From assembly GCA_050950785.1 (NCBI GenBank), contig JBMNIG010000021.1, forward strand, positions 180,138 through 244,137: a stretch of 64,000 nt of DNA, written 5' to 3'. This document shows, piece after piece, positions 55,230 to 64,000 of the stretch. Position numbers and translations under genes: made by a program. Position 1 is the stretch's first letter. Each line of letters opens with the position of its first letter. This DNA is from JAAYOS01 sp050950785 (lineage in GTDB: Bacteria; Bacillota; Clostridia; Oscillospirales; JAAYOS01). The notes below the pieces were generated by a model. That model worked only from the letters and a program-made list of their open reading frames with translations. It had not been told where the DNA came from and made no database searches.

Positions 55230-55898
55230 ATGAAAAAAGGCTTGACCGAGTTGGTATTCATACTTGATAAGAGCGGTTCCATGTGCGGCTTGGAAAAGGA
55301 CACGATCGGTGGCTTTAACTCCATGCTCGAAAAGCAAAAGGCTGTTGATGGCGAGTGCATCATTACTACAGTGCTGTTTGACAATAACTATGAACTGCTC
55401 CACGACCGTATCGACATTAGGGCGGTCAACCCCATTACGGAGAAAGAGTATCAGGTCGGCGGATCAACCGCACTCCTCGACGCCATCGGTCGGACGATAC
55501 ATAAAATCGACAACGTACAAAAAAACACCACCGACGACTATCGAGCCGAAAAGGTGATGTTTGTCATTATTACAGATGGGGAGGAAAATGCCAGCCGTGA
55601 ATATTCGGCTGAGAAGGTAAAAGCACTGATCGAACGGCAAAAAGCAAATTACGGCTGGGAATTTATATTTTTAGGTGCAAACATCGATGCAATTCAGACT
55701 GCAGGACGGTTTGGAATTACTCCGGACAGAGCGGTCGATTATATTTCGGACAGCAGGGGAACACAGCTGAATTTCAAGGTAATGAGCGCAACGGTTGCAA
55801 AATACCGCGAAAGCGGCATCGTCGATGAATCCTGCTTTGAAGAAATACGAAGCGACGTAAAACGAAGGAAAATATCCAAAGGCCTCAACAGCAAATAA
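55230..55898 (+). CDS. VWA-domain protein (TerY-like)
   Basis: A 222-residue protein composed of a single von Willebrand A domain. The MIDAS metal-site motif is complete: DKSGSM near residue 12, Thr in GGSTALLDAIG and Asp in ITDGEENAS. The C-terminus is basic (KRRKISKGL). No signal peptide. TerY-like VWA proteins act in phosphorylation-dependent stress signalling. The preceding macro-domain gene suggests the two are a linked ADP-ribose sensing/assembly module (inference). AAGGAGG lies nine bases before the ATG but can be trapped in a hairpin. Confidence 0.85.
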   Translation: MKKGLTELVFILDKSGSMCGLEKDTIGGFNSMLEKQKAVDGECIITTVLFDNNYELLHDRIDIRAVNPITEKEYQVGGSTALLDAIGRTIHKIDNVQKNTTDDYRAEKVMFVIITDGEENASREYSAEKVKALIERQKANYGWEFIFLGANIDAIQTAGRFGITPDRAVDYISDSRGTQLNFKVMSATVAKYRESGIVDESCFEEIRSDVKRRKISKGLNSK

Positions 55899-55978
55899 GC
55901 GTGGTCCTTAATCGAAGCTAAATCAGAGAATTTACTTTCTTATGGCTCATTATCAACAAAGTCATGTTGCAACATGCC

Positions 55979-57385
55979 TCACTTCAATTTTCTACCCATC
56001 AGAACGCCCATAGCGGAAGCCATCATCAGACCCCGGGTCCAACCGCTGGAGTCTCCTAAAGCATGGAATCCCTCTATGTTTGTGGTAAAATTCGCGTCCA
56101 TCTTTACCCTGTTGCTATAGAATTTCAGCTCGGGTGAGTACAGCAGAGTTTCGCTGCCGGCAAATCCCGGAACGACATGATCGACAGCCTGTATAAAGTT
56201 GATTATATTTATCATTGCACGATAAGGCATGGCAGCAGTAATGTCACCTGCTACCGCATCCGGAAGAGTTGGCCTGACGTTCGATTGGCTAAGCTCCTTT
56301 GGCCAAGTCCGTTTTCCGTCAAGTATGTCGCCGTAGCGCTGCACAAGTATACGACCGTCAGCCAGCATATTGGTCAGTTCACCTATTTTCTGTGCATATG
56401 CAATAGGCTGATTAAACGGCTCCGTAAAATTGTGAGAACACAGTATTGCCAAGTTTGTGTTTTCCGACTTTAACCCCTTGTAAGAATGGCCATTTACTAC
56501 AGCAAGGTCATTGTCGTAGTTTTCTTGACTTACAAATCCACCAGGATTTTGACAGAATGTACGCACCTTATTTTTGAACGGTTGCGGATACCCCACAAGC
56601 TTCGATTCATATAGTACGTTATTTACATCTTCCATGATTTCATTGCGCACCTCTACCCGAACACCAATATCCACAGTTCCGGGCTGGTGCGTTATTTTAT
56701 GCTCTTCACAGAGCTTCTCAAGCCAATCGGCTCCCCTTCTGCCTGTTGCCACTACAGTGTGTTCGGCATATATATGAAAGACATTGTCCGGGGATTTTAC
56801 CGGCGCTACGCTTACTCCGTTGCATTTGCCGTTGGTGAGGATAATGTTTGTGCAGTTGTGCTCAAATAAAATCTTAACATTATTATCAAGTAGATATTGC
56901 TGAATGGAACTGTAGATCTCATGTGCCTTTTCGGTGCCGAGATGACGAATTGGGCAGTCAACCAACTTAAGCCCGGCTTGTATCGCTCTCTTGCGGATCT
57001 CCTTGATTTTGTCGATTTGGGAGACCCCTTCAACCTTTTCATCAGCACCAAACTCAAGATATATGCTGTCGGTGTAATTAATAGTTTCTTGAGCGAGCTC
57101 ATCGCCTATTAGGTCAGGCAACGAACCACCGACTTCCGTACTTAAAGATAGCTTGCCGTCTGAAAAAGCACCGGCACCTGAAAAACCGGCTGTGATATTG
57201 CAGTAAGGCCTGCAATTTATGCATTTCCTTGTCACGACTTTAGGACATTTCCTCTTTTCGATCCGCCGTCCCTTTTCAACAATTACTATGCTCTTCCCGC
57301 TTCCCTGCCTTATCATCTCAATGGCGGTAAAAATACCGGCTGGCCCGGCCCCAATTATTACAACATCGCAGTTTATGTTTTGCAC
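55979..57385 (-). CDS. FAD-dependent oxidoreductase (COG2509 type)
   Basis: A 468-residue flavoprotein. The N-terminal FAD-binding motif VIIGAGPAGIFTAIE is followed by a cysteine-rich insert (KCPKVVTRKCINCRPYC, about residues 47-63) and GFSGAGAFSDGKLSL. It ends GLMMASAMGVLMGRKL. Members are uncharacterised NAD(FAD) dehydrogenases. GTG start 57385 with AGGAGG seven bases upstream. Single gene, divergent from PFOR. Function unknown. Confidence 0.85.
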   Translation of the reverse strand: MQNINCDVVIIGAGPAGIFTAIEMIRQGSGKSIVIVEKGRRIEKRKCPKVVTRKCINCRPYCNITAGFSGAGAFSDGKLSLSTEVGGSLPDLIGDELAQETINYTDSIYLEFGADEKVEGVSQIDKIKEIRKRAIQAGLKLVDCPIRHLGTEKAHEIYSSIQQYLLDNNVKILFEHNCTNIILTNGKCNGVSVAPVKSPDNVFHIYAEHTVVATGRRGADWLEKLCEEHKITHQPGTVDIGVRVEVRNEIMEDVNNVLYESKLVGYPQPFKNKVRTFCQNPGGFVSQENYDNDLAVVNGHSYKGLKSENTNLAILCSHNFTEPFNQPIAYAQKIGELTNMLADGRILVQRYGDILDGKRTWPKELSQSNVRPTLPDAVAGDITAAMPYRAMINIINFIQAVDHVVPGFAGSETLLYSPELKFYSNRVKMDANFTTNIEGFHALGDSSGWTRGLMMASAMGVLMGRKLK

Positions 57386-57648
57386 AGGTATACCTCCTGA
57401 CTTTTCAATGCTTCAATAAATTATGTTTATATCCAACATGAAAATCCTCGATATTTGTATTATTAAGAAGAATAAGTCACCCTAATTATATCATCAAGAA
57501 CTCATAAGTCAAAGAACAATAAACTTGCCGACTAGCCCTTAATGTCATTACTCCAATCATGCTGTAGAAGTTGGATATTTTTTATTGCAGTACAAATACT
57601 AAAAAATGAAATTTCAATCAAATACCGAGTATAAAGGCGGGTACTTCA

Positions 57649-60600
57649 ATGCAAAAATTCGTTACTATGGATGGAAATCATGCCGCGGCTCACTCATCAT
57701 ATTTCTTCACAGATGTCGCGACGATTTATCCAATCACACCATCCTCTCCTATGGCTGAGCTTGCTGACGAGTGGTCGGCACATGGAAGGAAAAATCTCTT
57801 CGGCCAGAATGTAAAGGTCGTGGAGATGCAGTCGGAAGCAGGTGCGGCAGGCGCAATGCACGGATCACTACAGGCAGGTGCGCTGACAACTACCTATACA
57901 GCGTCACAGGGACTGCTTTTAATGATACCAAATATATATAAAATGGTAGGAGAACTGCTACCCGGTGTGCTACATGTTTCGGCCAGGGCTTTAGCGACAC
58001 ATGCCCTTTCAATATTTGGCGATCATCAGGATGTAATGGCATGTAGACAAACGGGCGCTATAATGCTTGCCTCAGCAAATGTGCAAGAGGTAATGGACCT
58101 TGCCGTAGTGGCTCACCTATCCGCTATAAAGGCGAGACTTCCTGTTATCCACTTCTTCGATGGATTTAGAACATCCCACGAATATCAAAAAATTCAGGTC
58201 ATCGAGCAGGAAGATGTGGAGCAACTTATCGACAGAAATGCTATGCAAGAGTTTCGCAACAGGGCGCTTACTCCGGAGCATCCTGTGATCAGGGGAACGG
58301 CACAAAACCCCGACATATATTTTCAGGGGCGCGAAGTGCAAAACAAGTTCTTCGATGAGGCTCCGCAAATCGTACAGTCATATATGGATGCTTTAAATCA
58401 GATAACCGGGAGGGGCTATAGCCTCTTTGACTATTACGGTGCCCCCGATGCGGAAAACATTATTATTGCCATGGGTTCGGTTTGCGATACCATCGAAGAG
58501 ACTGTTGACCACCTTTTAGGCCAGGGGAAAAAAGTAGGGGCCGTCAAAGTTCATCTGTATCGTCCGTTCTCCGCCGAACATCTTATAAAGGCAATACCAA
58601 ATACCGTTAAAAAGATTGCTGTACTTGACCGTACAAAAGAACCGGGTTCGGTGGGCGAGCCACTTTATCTTGACGTCGTCAAGGCATTTGCTAGCAAGCC
58701 TTCTGCCCCGCTGATCGTCGGAGGACGCTTTGGCCTTGGCTCAAAGGATACAAGACCTTCACAGATACTCAGTGTATTTGAAAACTTGGAAACCGAGAAC
58801 CCAAAAGACAGGTTTACCATCGGCATCGTTGATGATGTGACACACACCTCTCTACCCGAATCAAAAGCCATCATCGATGCACCTGAGGGAACTATCAGCT
58901 GTAAATTCTGGGGTCTAGGTTCAGATGGAACGGTGGGTGCAAACAAGTCTGCAATTCAAATCATCGGGAACAACACCGATATGTACGCACAGGGATATTT
59001 CTCATATGACAGTAAAAAATCGGGCGGCAGTACCGTCTCCCACCTGAGGTTCGGCAAAAACCCGATCCGCTCACCCTATCTTGTATATGAGGCTGATTAT
59101 ATTGCCTGTCACAACAAGTCCTTCGTTTACCACCTAAACGTGTTACAGGGCATTAAAAACAACGGGATTTTTGTACTCAACTGCGACTGGACTGATGAAG
59201 AGCTCGAACAGGAACTCCCCGCAGGGTTAAAGCGGACGATAGCAGAAAAAAATATACGATTCTATACCATTGATGCTGTATCGATAGCGCAGCAAATAGG
59301 ACTTGGCAATCGTATCAACATGATAATGCAGGCAGCGTTTTTCAAGCTCATCGATATTTTGCCTCTGGAAAAGGCCACACAGCTCTTAAAGGAATCAATT
59401 GAAAGTATGTACGGTAGAAAGGGCAAGAAAATCGTTGAGATGAACTGGAAAGCCGTAGATATGGGTGTGTCTTCACTAAAACAAGTGCAAGTTCCCGCCT
59501 CCTGGACTCAATCAGTTCCCGAGACCGAGGGACAGGAGGAGGATCCCAACTCTTTCCTCAACCGGATCCAGCGTAAAATCGCCCGCCATGAGGGAGACGA
59601 GATCCCGGTCAGCGCCTTTAGTGGCATGGAAGACGGCACCTATCCCAGCGGTACCACCGCTTTCGAAAAACGCGGTATAGCTGTAATGGTACCTGAGTGG
59701 CAAATCGACAAGTGCATAGAATGCGGTCAGTGTTCGCTTGTTTGTCCACACGCCACGATCCGACTGTTTTTCCTTGACGAAGAGGAGCAGAAGCGAGCTC
59801 CCGACACATTTAAGACACGCGAAGCCGGCGGCAAGGGTTTTGAAAACTATCGAATGCGTGTGCAGGTAAGCCCGTTTGATTGTACGGGGTGCGGCAACTG
59901 CGCCGACGTATGTCCTCCGAAAGATAAGGCACTTATCATGAAGCCTGCCGAACAGGAGATGGAAAACGAAGCCGACAACTGGGAGTTTGCGATGACCATC
60001 ACTCCCAAAGAACACCTTATGGCGAAAAACACGATAAAGGGAAGTCAGCTTTTCCGTCCGCTTTTGGAGTTCAACGGCGCATGCCCCGGATGCGGAGAAA
60101 CCCCATATATCAGGCTTCTGACACAGCTTTTCGGCGAAAGGATGATGATTGCCAACGCCACCGGTTGCTCATCGATCTGGGGAGCCAGCGCTCCATCCAT
60201 CGCATATACCACAAACGCAGAAGGCAAGGGACCCGCATGGGCAAATTCACTTTTTGAAGATAATGCTGAATATGGTTATGGAATGTACCTTGGCGTATCG
60301 CAGATGCGAGATAAGCTGGAGGAGCTTATGCGAAAAGCCATGGACTCTGATATACGTGACGAAATAAAGGGCGCATTTGATGAGTGGATCAAAAATAAGC
60401 ACGATGCAGATGGTTCGAAAAAGGCATCTAAAAAAATTACCGAACTCCTTAAAGATCATGATACAAAACTGCCACATGAGGGCGTCAATGTAGTTGGTGC
60501 AAACGGCAGCGGACAAAACAACTTGTCAAGTGACGCGTTGCTTGCGGAGATAATGAGCCTCAAGGACTATCTTGTCAAGCGCTCAATATGGCTCATCGGC

Positions 60601-61223
60601 GGCGACGGCTGGGCTTATGATATTGGTTATGGCGGACTTGATCAGGTACTTGCCATGGGTGACGATGTAAATATTTTCGTCATGGACACCGAGATATACT
60701 CGAACACGGGAGGACAGTCGTCCAAAGCAACACCTGCTTCTGCTGTAGCTAAGTTTGCAGCAAAAGGCAAAAGAACTCGTAAAAAAGATCTAGGTCGCAT
60801 GGCAATGAGCTATGGCAATGTCTATGTGGCTCAGATAGCACTTGGTGCAAATATGAACCACACGATTAAAGTAATAACAGAAGCTGAGAGCTACCGGGCA
60901 CTTCACTTATAATTGCTTATTCGCCCTGCATAAGTCACGGTATTAGGACGGGCATGGGTACAAGCATCAAACAAGAAAAGAACGCAGTAGAATCGGGTTA
61001 TTGGCATCTGTATAGGTACAATCCATTGCTTATTGAGCAAGGTAAAAATCCCTTCATTTTAGATTCAAGGGATCCGAAAAAGCCGTACACTGATTTCCTT
61101 AATAGCGAAATCCGATACACCTCACTTGCAAACACATTCCCTGAAGAGGCAGAGAGGCTGTTTGCCCTCTCAGAGGAGCACGCCAAGCAGCGCTTAGATG
61201 CTCTAAAGCAAATGGCAGAATAA
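57649..61223 (+). CDS. nifJ: pyruvate:ferredoxin oxidoreductase, frameshifted near the C-terminus
   Basis: Single-chain PFOR. Order: pyrimidine-binding domain I (YPITPSSPMAELADEWS), domain II/III, two [4Fe-4S] ferredoxin motifs (CIECGQCSLVCPHA and CTGCGNCADVCPPK), TPP domain (GCGETPYIRLL, ATGCSSIWG, GDGWAYDIGYGG). It oxidises pyruvate to acetyl-CoA and CO2 and reduces ferredoxin. At GGG (60896-60898) one base seems missing: the frame ends SYRALHL at 60912, whereas a shift gives SYRGTSLIIAYSPCISHG and continues to 61223 (1191 residues, family-typical). The last part starts again in frame as a separate ORF at 60954. As PFOR is central, a read error is likely. Confidence 0.93.
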
Positions 61224-61356
61224 ACACACACGACCAAAGCCCACACCGTTTATGAGACTCTTCCGCTATCCTCATCAGCTGCAGACATGTCAAACGCAAG
61301 CAAAAAAATAGTTAATAAGAGCAGACCGAAAAGACTTCATATCCGGGGGGTGAAAG

Positions 61357-61382
61357 GAAAAAGCTGCACAAAGAGCTTTTTC
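61357..61382 (+). terminator. terminator-like hairpin after PFOR
   Basis: A perfect 9-bp stem GAAAAAGCT/AGCTTTTTC (61357-61365, 61374-61382), 135 bases after the PFOR stop. Confidence 0.5.
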
Positions 61383-61441
61383 AGTAACCTTAGCTTGGGA
61401 AATAAAGCTACAGTATAAAGAGCGTGAAAACTTCTAATACA

Positions 61442-61476
61442 AACGGCATAGGAAACTGAAACCTTCCTATGCCGTT
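61442..61476. terminator. hairpin after the DUF3787 gene
   Basis: A perfect 13-bp stem (61442-61454 with 61464-61476); on the minus strand it lies just past the small gene's stop. Confidence 0.55.
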
Positions 61477-61486
61477 GCTTTTAGTG

Positions 61487-61633
61487 CTATTTCTTATTTT
61501 CGTCTACGTACTCTTTTGCATTGACAACTTCGTCTTCCGATGGAATCGTAACGCAGGAGTTTTTCTTCACTTTCTTTATATTTGCCCAAGCAGCAGTTCT
61601 GTGGTTCTCTATCGGCTTTCTTTTACAGTTCAT
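61487..61633 (-). CDS. 48-residue DUF3787-type spore-surface protein
   Basis: A 48-residue protein on the minus strand: MNCKRKPIENHRTAAWANI, then a lysine-rich VKKNS, then VTIPSEDEVVNAKEYVDENKK. The KPIE-H-TAAWA-I and IPSEDEVVNAKE-VDEN pattern is that of the Clostridial DUF3787 family (called CDIF630_02480-type spore surface protein). GGAG lies nine bases before the ATG and a hairpin follows the stop, so it is a single-gene unit. Supports sporulation. Confidence 0.75.
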   Translation of the reverse strand: MNCKRKPIENHRTAAWANIKKVKKNSCVTIPSEDEVVNAKEYVDENKK

Positions 61634-62166
61634 ATTTTCTATCTCCTATCGTATACTACTAATAATCAGATCAAAATAATCGCACAAGCTTAATTATCAC
61701 GCCAACTATATAGTAATGACCTTCCGACAAAATCACATTCTTATTATTTCACTTATGCTATTTAATATAAATTGGAATATTTCAACAATATGTTTTATTT
61801 CGAATTGACATTATTAAATTGAAGCCCGCACACAAGTGGAAACAGTTGAACACTTAATGCACTTTTCTGTATCAAAAAAGATTGTACATTTTGTTTAAAC
61901 CATGTGACTAGTAAGTCTGACAGGTGCAGAAATGCTTTCCAAAGTAAATTAACAAATGGAGTTTACACACTGTTCATTATTTTTTTTCAAGCGCTGCGGT
62001 AAAATTAGCTTCAGGTTTGAATCAGTTTCAGATGGCTTCTAGAAAAATGGTCAAGCTACAAATGTGGATTATAGTTCAGTATAGAGCCAGAAACAGTAAA
62101 TAACTATATATTCAGGGGATAAGTGTTTTTCAGACAGAAGAACCCATCCCCTTTTGTGAGGTATAT
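61634..62166. other. 533-base region upstream of the gpsA-like gene
   Basis: A/T-rich with many stops in all frames; no gene seen. A perfect TTGACA near 61805 has no convincing -10 box. It ends in repeat copy E. Confidence 0.5.
62131..62158 (+). repeat. dispersed repeat, copy E
   Basis: CAGACAGAAGAACCCATCCC followed by CTTTTGTG, a few bases before the gpsA-like ATG. Confidence 0.5.
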
Positions 62167-63124
62167 ATGAACATATCTGTAATAGGTTGTGGCCGCTGGG
62201 GCTCATTTATTGCGTGGTATCTTGACAAGGCAGGTCACAATGTTGCCCTGTACGGTAGAAAAGGTTCAACGCGGCTGCAGCAATTTATTGATACCCCGCA
62301 CCAATGGAGTAGTAACTCTTTCAGAACAGGTCAAATTAACTAACAATCTCAGTGAAGCGCTTAAGTCGGATATAATTGCTGTGTCTATCTCGGCGCAAAG
62401 TTTACGGAGCCTTATGAAGGAAATCTCCGGTTACGACATATCAGGGAAGACATTTGTGCTGTGTATGAAGGGTATTGAAGTCCCAACAGGAAAGCGTTTA
62501 ACCGAAGTGGTTGGCGAGTTCGTTGATAGCTCATGCAAAATCGCGGTTTGGATAGGCCCCGGCCATGTTCAGGAATTTGTAAGAGGCATTCCCAACTGCA
62601 TGGTAATAGATTCAGATGACCAATCACTAAAAGAGAGGCTTGTAACAGCGTTTTCGGGGAACTTGATTCGATTTTATATTGGAAACGACTTGATCGGAAA
62701 TGAGATAGGAGCAGCTGCTAAAAATGTAATCGGAATAGCTGCAGGCATGCTGGATGGTCTTGATCTATCGTCGCTTAAGGGCGCACTTATGTCACGTGCT
62801 GCGCGAGAAATCGCAAGACTTATTGAAGCTATGGGTGGAAACGTTCTTTCTGCGTATGGACTATGCCACTTGGGCGACTATGAGGCGACTGTATTTTCAA
62901 AATACAGCCATAATCGAAGATACGGAGAGGCCTTTGTAAAGGGCGAACCCTTTGGAGAGTTGGCAGAAGGCTATGCCACGGCACAAGCTATGATGATACT
63001 ATCAGAGAGGTATAATGTAGAACTTCCCATATGTCAAGCCGTCTACGATGTGCTATATAATGGCAAGGATGTGAACGAAGCGATAAGCGAACTGTTCTTA
63101 AGAAGCATTAAGCAGGAGTTTTAA
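62167..63124 (+). CDS. glycerol-3-phosphate dehydrogenase-like protein (GpsA family), frameshifted
   Basis: ATG 62167 begins a Rossmann fold NISVIGCGRWGSFIAWYLD; at CCCC (62294-62297) one extra C moves the frame, and the family continues as RTNGVVTLSEQ ... in the other frame to 63124 (318 residues after correction). Key later motifs are AAAKNVIGIAAGMLDGL, with the catalytic Lys in AAAKN, and LCHLGDYEATVFS in place of the usual GLGDL-T. It is related to GpsA but diverged (the HLGDYEAT variant), so it may act on another polyol or hydroxy acid phosphate. Its last codons form one arm of the terminator palindrome. Confidence 0.8.
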
Positions 63125-63136
63125 CTCCTGCTTAAT
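63107..63136. terminator. palindrome ending gpsA-like and ATPase genes
   Basis: A perfect 14-bp palindrome (63107-63120 with 63123-63136) overlaps the end of the gpsA-like gene and stops one base before the ATPase stop codon. No long T-run, so termination is likely weak. Confidence 0.5.
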
Positions 63137-64000
63137 CTATTCCTCTGCCTTGAGAGCTCTCATGGAGTTTAATATAGCCAATATCGTCACTCCAACGTCG
63201 GCAAACACTCCAAACCACATGGAAGCCGATCCTGCAGCTGCCAACACGAGCACAAGTCCCTTTATACCCAGAGAAAACACTATGTTTTGCCACACAATTC
63301 TAATAGTTCGCTTTGAGATGCTTATCGCTTCAACAACCTTCATAGGTTCGTCCGTCATTAGGACAACGTCCGAAGCTTCGATAGCAGCATCTGAACCGAG
63401 ACCGCCCATGGCGATGCCGACATCGGCCCTTGCCAGGACCGGAGCGTCGTTGATTCCGTCACCGACAAATGCGATTTTGCCCGAATCTGACTTTTTTTCA
63501 TAGAGTGACTCAACAATATCAACCTTATCAACCGGCAATAGATCTGTGTATACCTCATCGATACCGAGCTTTGAGGCTGCCAAAACTCCTGCTTGACGCA
63601 CATCCCCTGTGAGCATTACAGTCTTTTTAACTCCCCGGTTCTTTAGAAGCCTTATCGTCTCAACGGCATCATCTTTTAATTCGTCTGTAATAAATATTGC
63701 TCCTGCGTAACGATTCTCAATAGCTACATGAATTACTGCACCCGCCCGAGATTCGTCACTGCTAAACAAATCCCGCCTGACAATACCGTATCGGTCCATC
63801 AATTTTGCATTGCCAACAAGCACTGTCCTACCATCTACGACCGATCTAACGCCGTGTCCGGGAAGCTCCTCTGCTTCAGAAACCCTAACGCTATCTGTTT
63901 CCCCACCGTAAGCCCTGATCAGTGACTGTGAGATAGGATGGTCGGAGAAGCTTTCGGCATGCGCTGCAATCTCCAGCAGTTCCTCAGAGGCCATATCAAC
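63137..64000 (-). CDS. heavy-metal P1B-type ATPase, C-terminal part
   Basis: The reverse strand is open from the window edge for 287 residues. It contains the nucleotide-binding domain (HPISQSL, the HP motif of P1B ATPases, then GHGVRSVVDGRTVLVGN), MLTGD, and GDGINDAPVLARADVGIAMG, followed by two membrane helices typical of ZntA/CadA-type (zinc/cadmium/lead) pumps. The phosphorylation DKTGT motif and metal-binding N-terminus lie outside. Metal specificity cannot be judged from this part. Confidence 0.9.
   Translation of the reverse strand, partial: VDMASEELLEIAAHAESFSDHPISQSLIRAYGGETDSVRVSEAEELPGHGVRSVVDGRTVLVGNAKLMDRYGIVRRDLFSSDESRAGAVIHVAIENRYAGAIFITDELKDDAVETIRLLKNRGVKKTVMLTGDVRQAGVLAASKLGIDEVYTDLLPVDKVDIVESLYEKKSDSGKIAFVGDGINDAPVLARADVGIAMGGLGSDAAIEASDVVLMTDEPMKVVEAISISKRTIRIVWQNIVFSLGIKGLVLVLAAAGSASMWFGVFADVGVTILAILNSMRALKAEE

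Noticed and set aside
61469..61693. A 74-codon hydrophobic plus-strand frame
   Set aside because: It is the complement of the DUF3787-type gene, which has the ribosome site and family pattern.
1..64000. CRISPR arrays, tRNA or rRNA genes, prophage modules
   Set aside because: No regularly spaced short repeats, no cloverleaf-like T-loop boxes and no phage structural genes were seen on reading both strands; a dedicated tRNA search was not possible.

Overview
The window looks like the chromosome of an anaerobic, spore-forming Bacillota of class Clostridia with an acetogen-type metabolism. Evidence for sporulation is a gerA-gerB-gerC germinant receptor operon (35.8-39.9 kb), a gamma-type SASP-like repeat gene (17.1 kb), a 48-residue DUF3787-type spore-surface protein (61.5 kb) and a 97-residue protein behind a sigmaK-like promoter (0.4 kb). 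Evidence for anaerobic carbon metabolism is pyruvate:ferredoxin oxidoreductase (57.6 kb) and a Wood-Ljungdahl carbonyl-branch operon (acsF/cooC-acsD-acsC-acsE-acsB-acsV, 49.7-41.2 kb). An SLH-anchored lysozyme (15.6 kb) indicates a Gram-positive S-layer wall. I saw no rRNA, tRNA, CRISPR array or prophage.

Layout. 0-8.3 kb: a truncated AI-2E-type permease, small proteins, a two-gene lipid/ester cassette (alpha/beta-hydrolase fused to a condensation-type acyltransferase, plus a DUF6320 zinc-ribbon membrane protein), a methyltransferase, an ECF S-component and bipA. 8.35-9.67 kb: an IS30-family element with 27-bp imperfect inverted ends and, unusually, 15-bp direct repeats abutting both ends. 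9.9-15.3 kb: an alpha-glucoside/alpha-galactoside operon (GH13, GH36, GPH symporter). 15.6-17.8 kb: the SLH lysozyme and the SASP-like repeat gene. 17.9-20.2 kb: an ATP-grasp/opine-dehydrogenase pair. 20.6-35.7 kb: a peptide-catabolism region with two overlapping S9 peptidases, an M61-like metallopeptidase, a MalY/PatB-type PLP enzyme, RidA, a Dpp/Opp transporter and an amidohydrolase. 35.8-41.1 kb: germination receptor and PAP2 phosphatase. 41.2-49.7 kb: ACS operon without a CODH gene. 50.1-53.9 kb: larE-larB-larC (nickel-pincer cofactor) coupled to a DUF368 flippase. 54.1-55.9 kb: a macro-domain/HTH protein and a VWA protein. 56-64 kb: a FAD oxidoreductase, PFOR, the DUF3787 gene, gpsA-like dehydrogenase and a truncated metal P-type ATPase.

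How the genes work together. The peptide region can bind and import oligopeptides (SBP, DppBCDF), hydrolyse them (S9 and M61 peptidases, amidohydrolase), lyse or transaminate amino acids (PLP enzyme) and clear enamine/imine by-products (RidA). Pyruvate then feeds PFOR, and acetyl-CoA synthase links to the methyl branch. The ACS and lar operons both need nickel handling and are divergently transcribed from one short region with a good promoter in each direction.

Two cross-cutting observations. First, six genes (SASP-like, dppF, dppD, acsV, PFOR, gpsA) are broken by single-base indels, mostly in short homopolymers. Undoing each indel restores a family-typical length (the SASP-like gene regains its fourth repeat), so either the assembly has homopolymer errors or these are very young mutations. 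Second, a degenerate palindromic repeat family with the core AGACAGAAGAACCRTCCCC recurs in at least five intergenic sites and supplies the C-terminal codons of the DUF368 gene.
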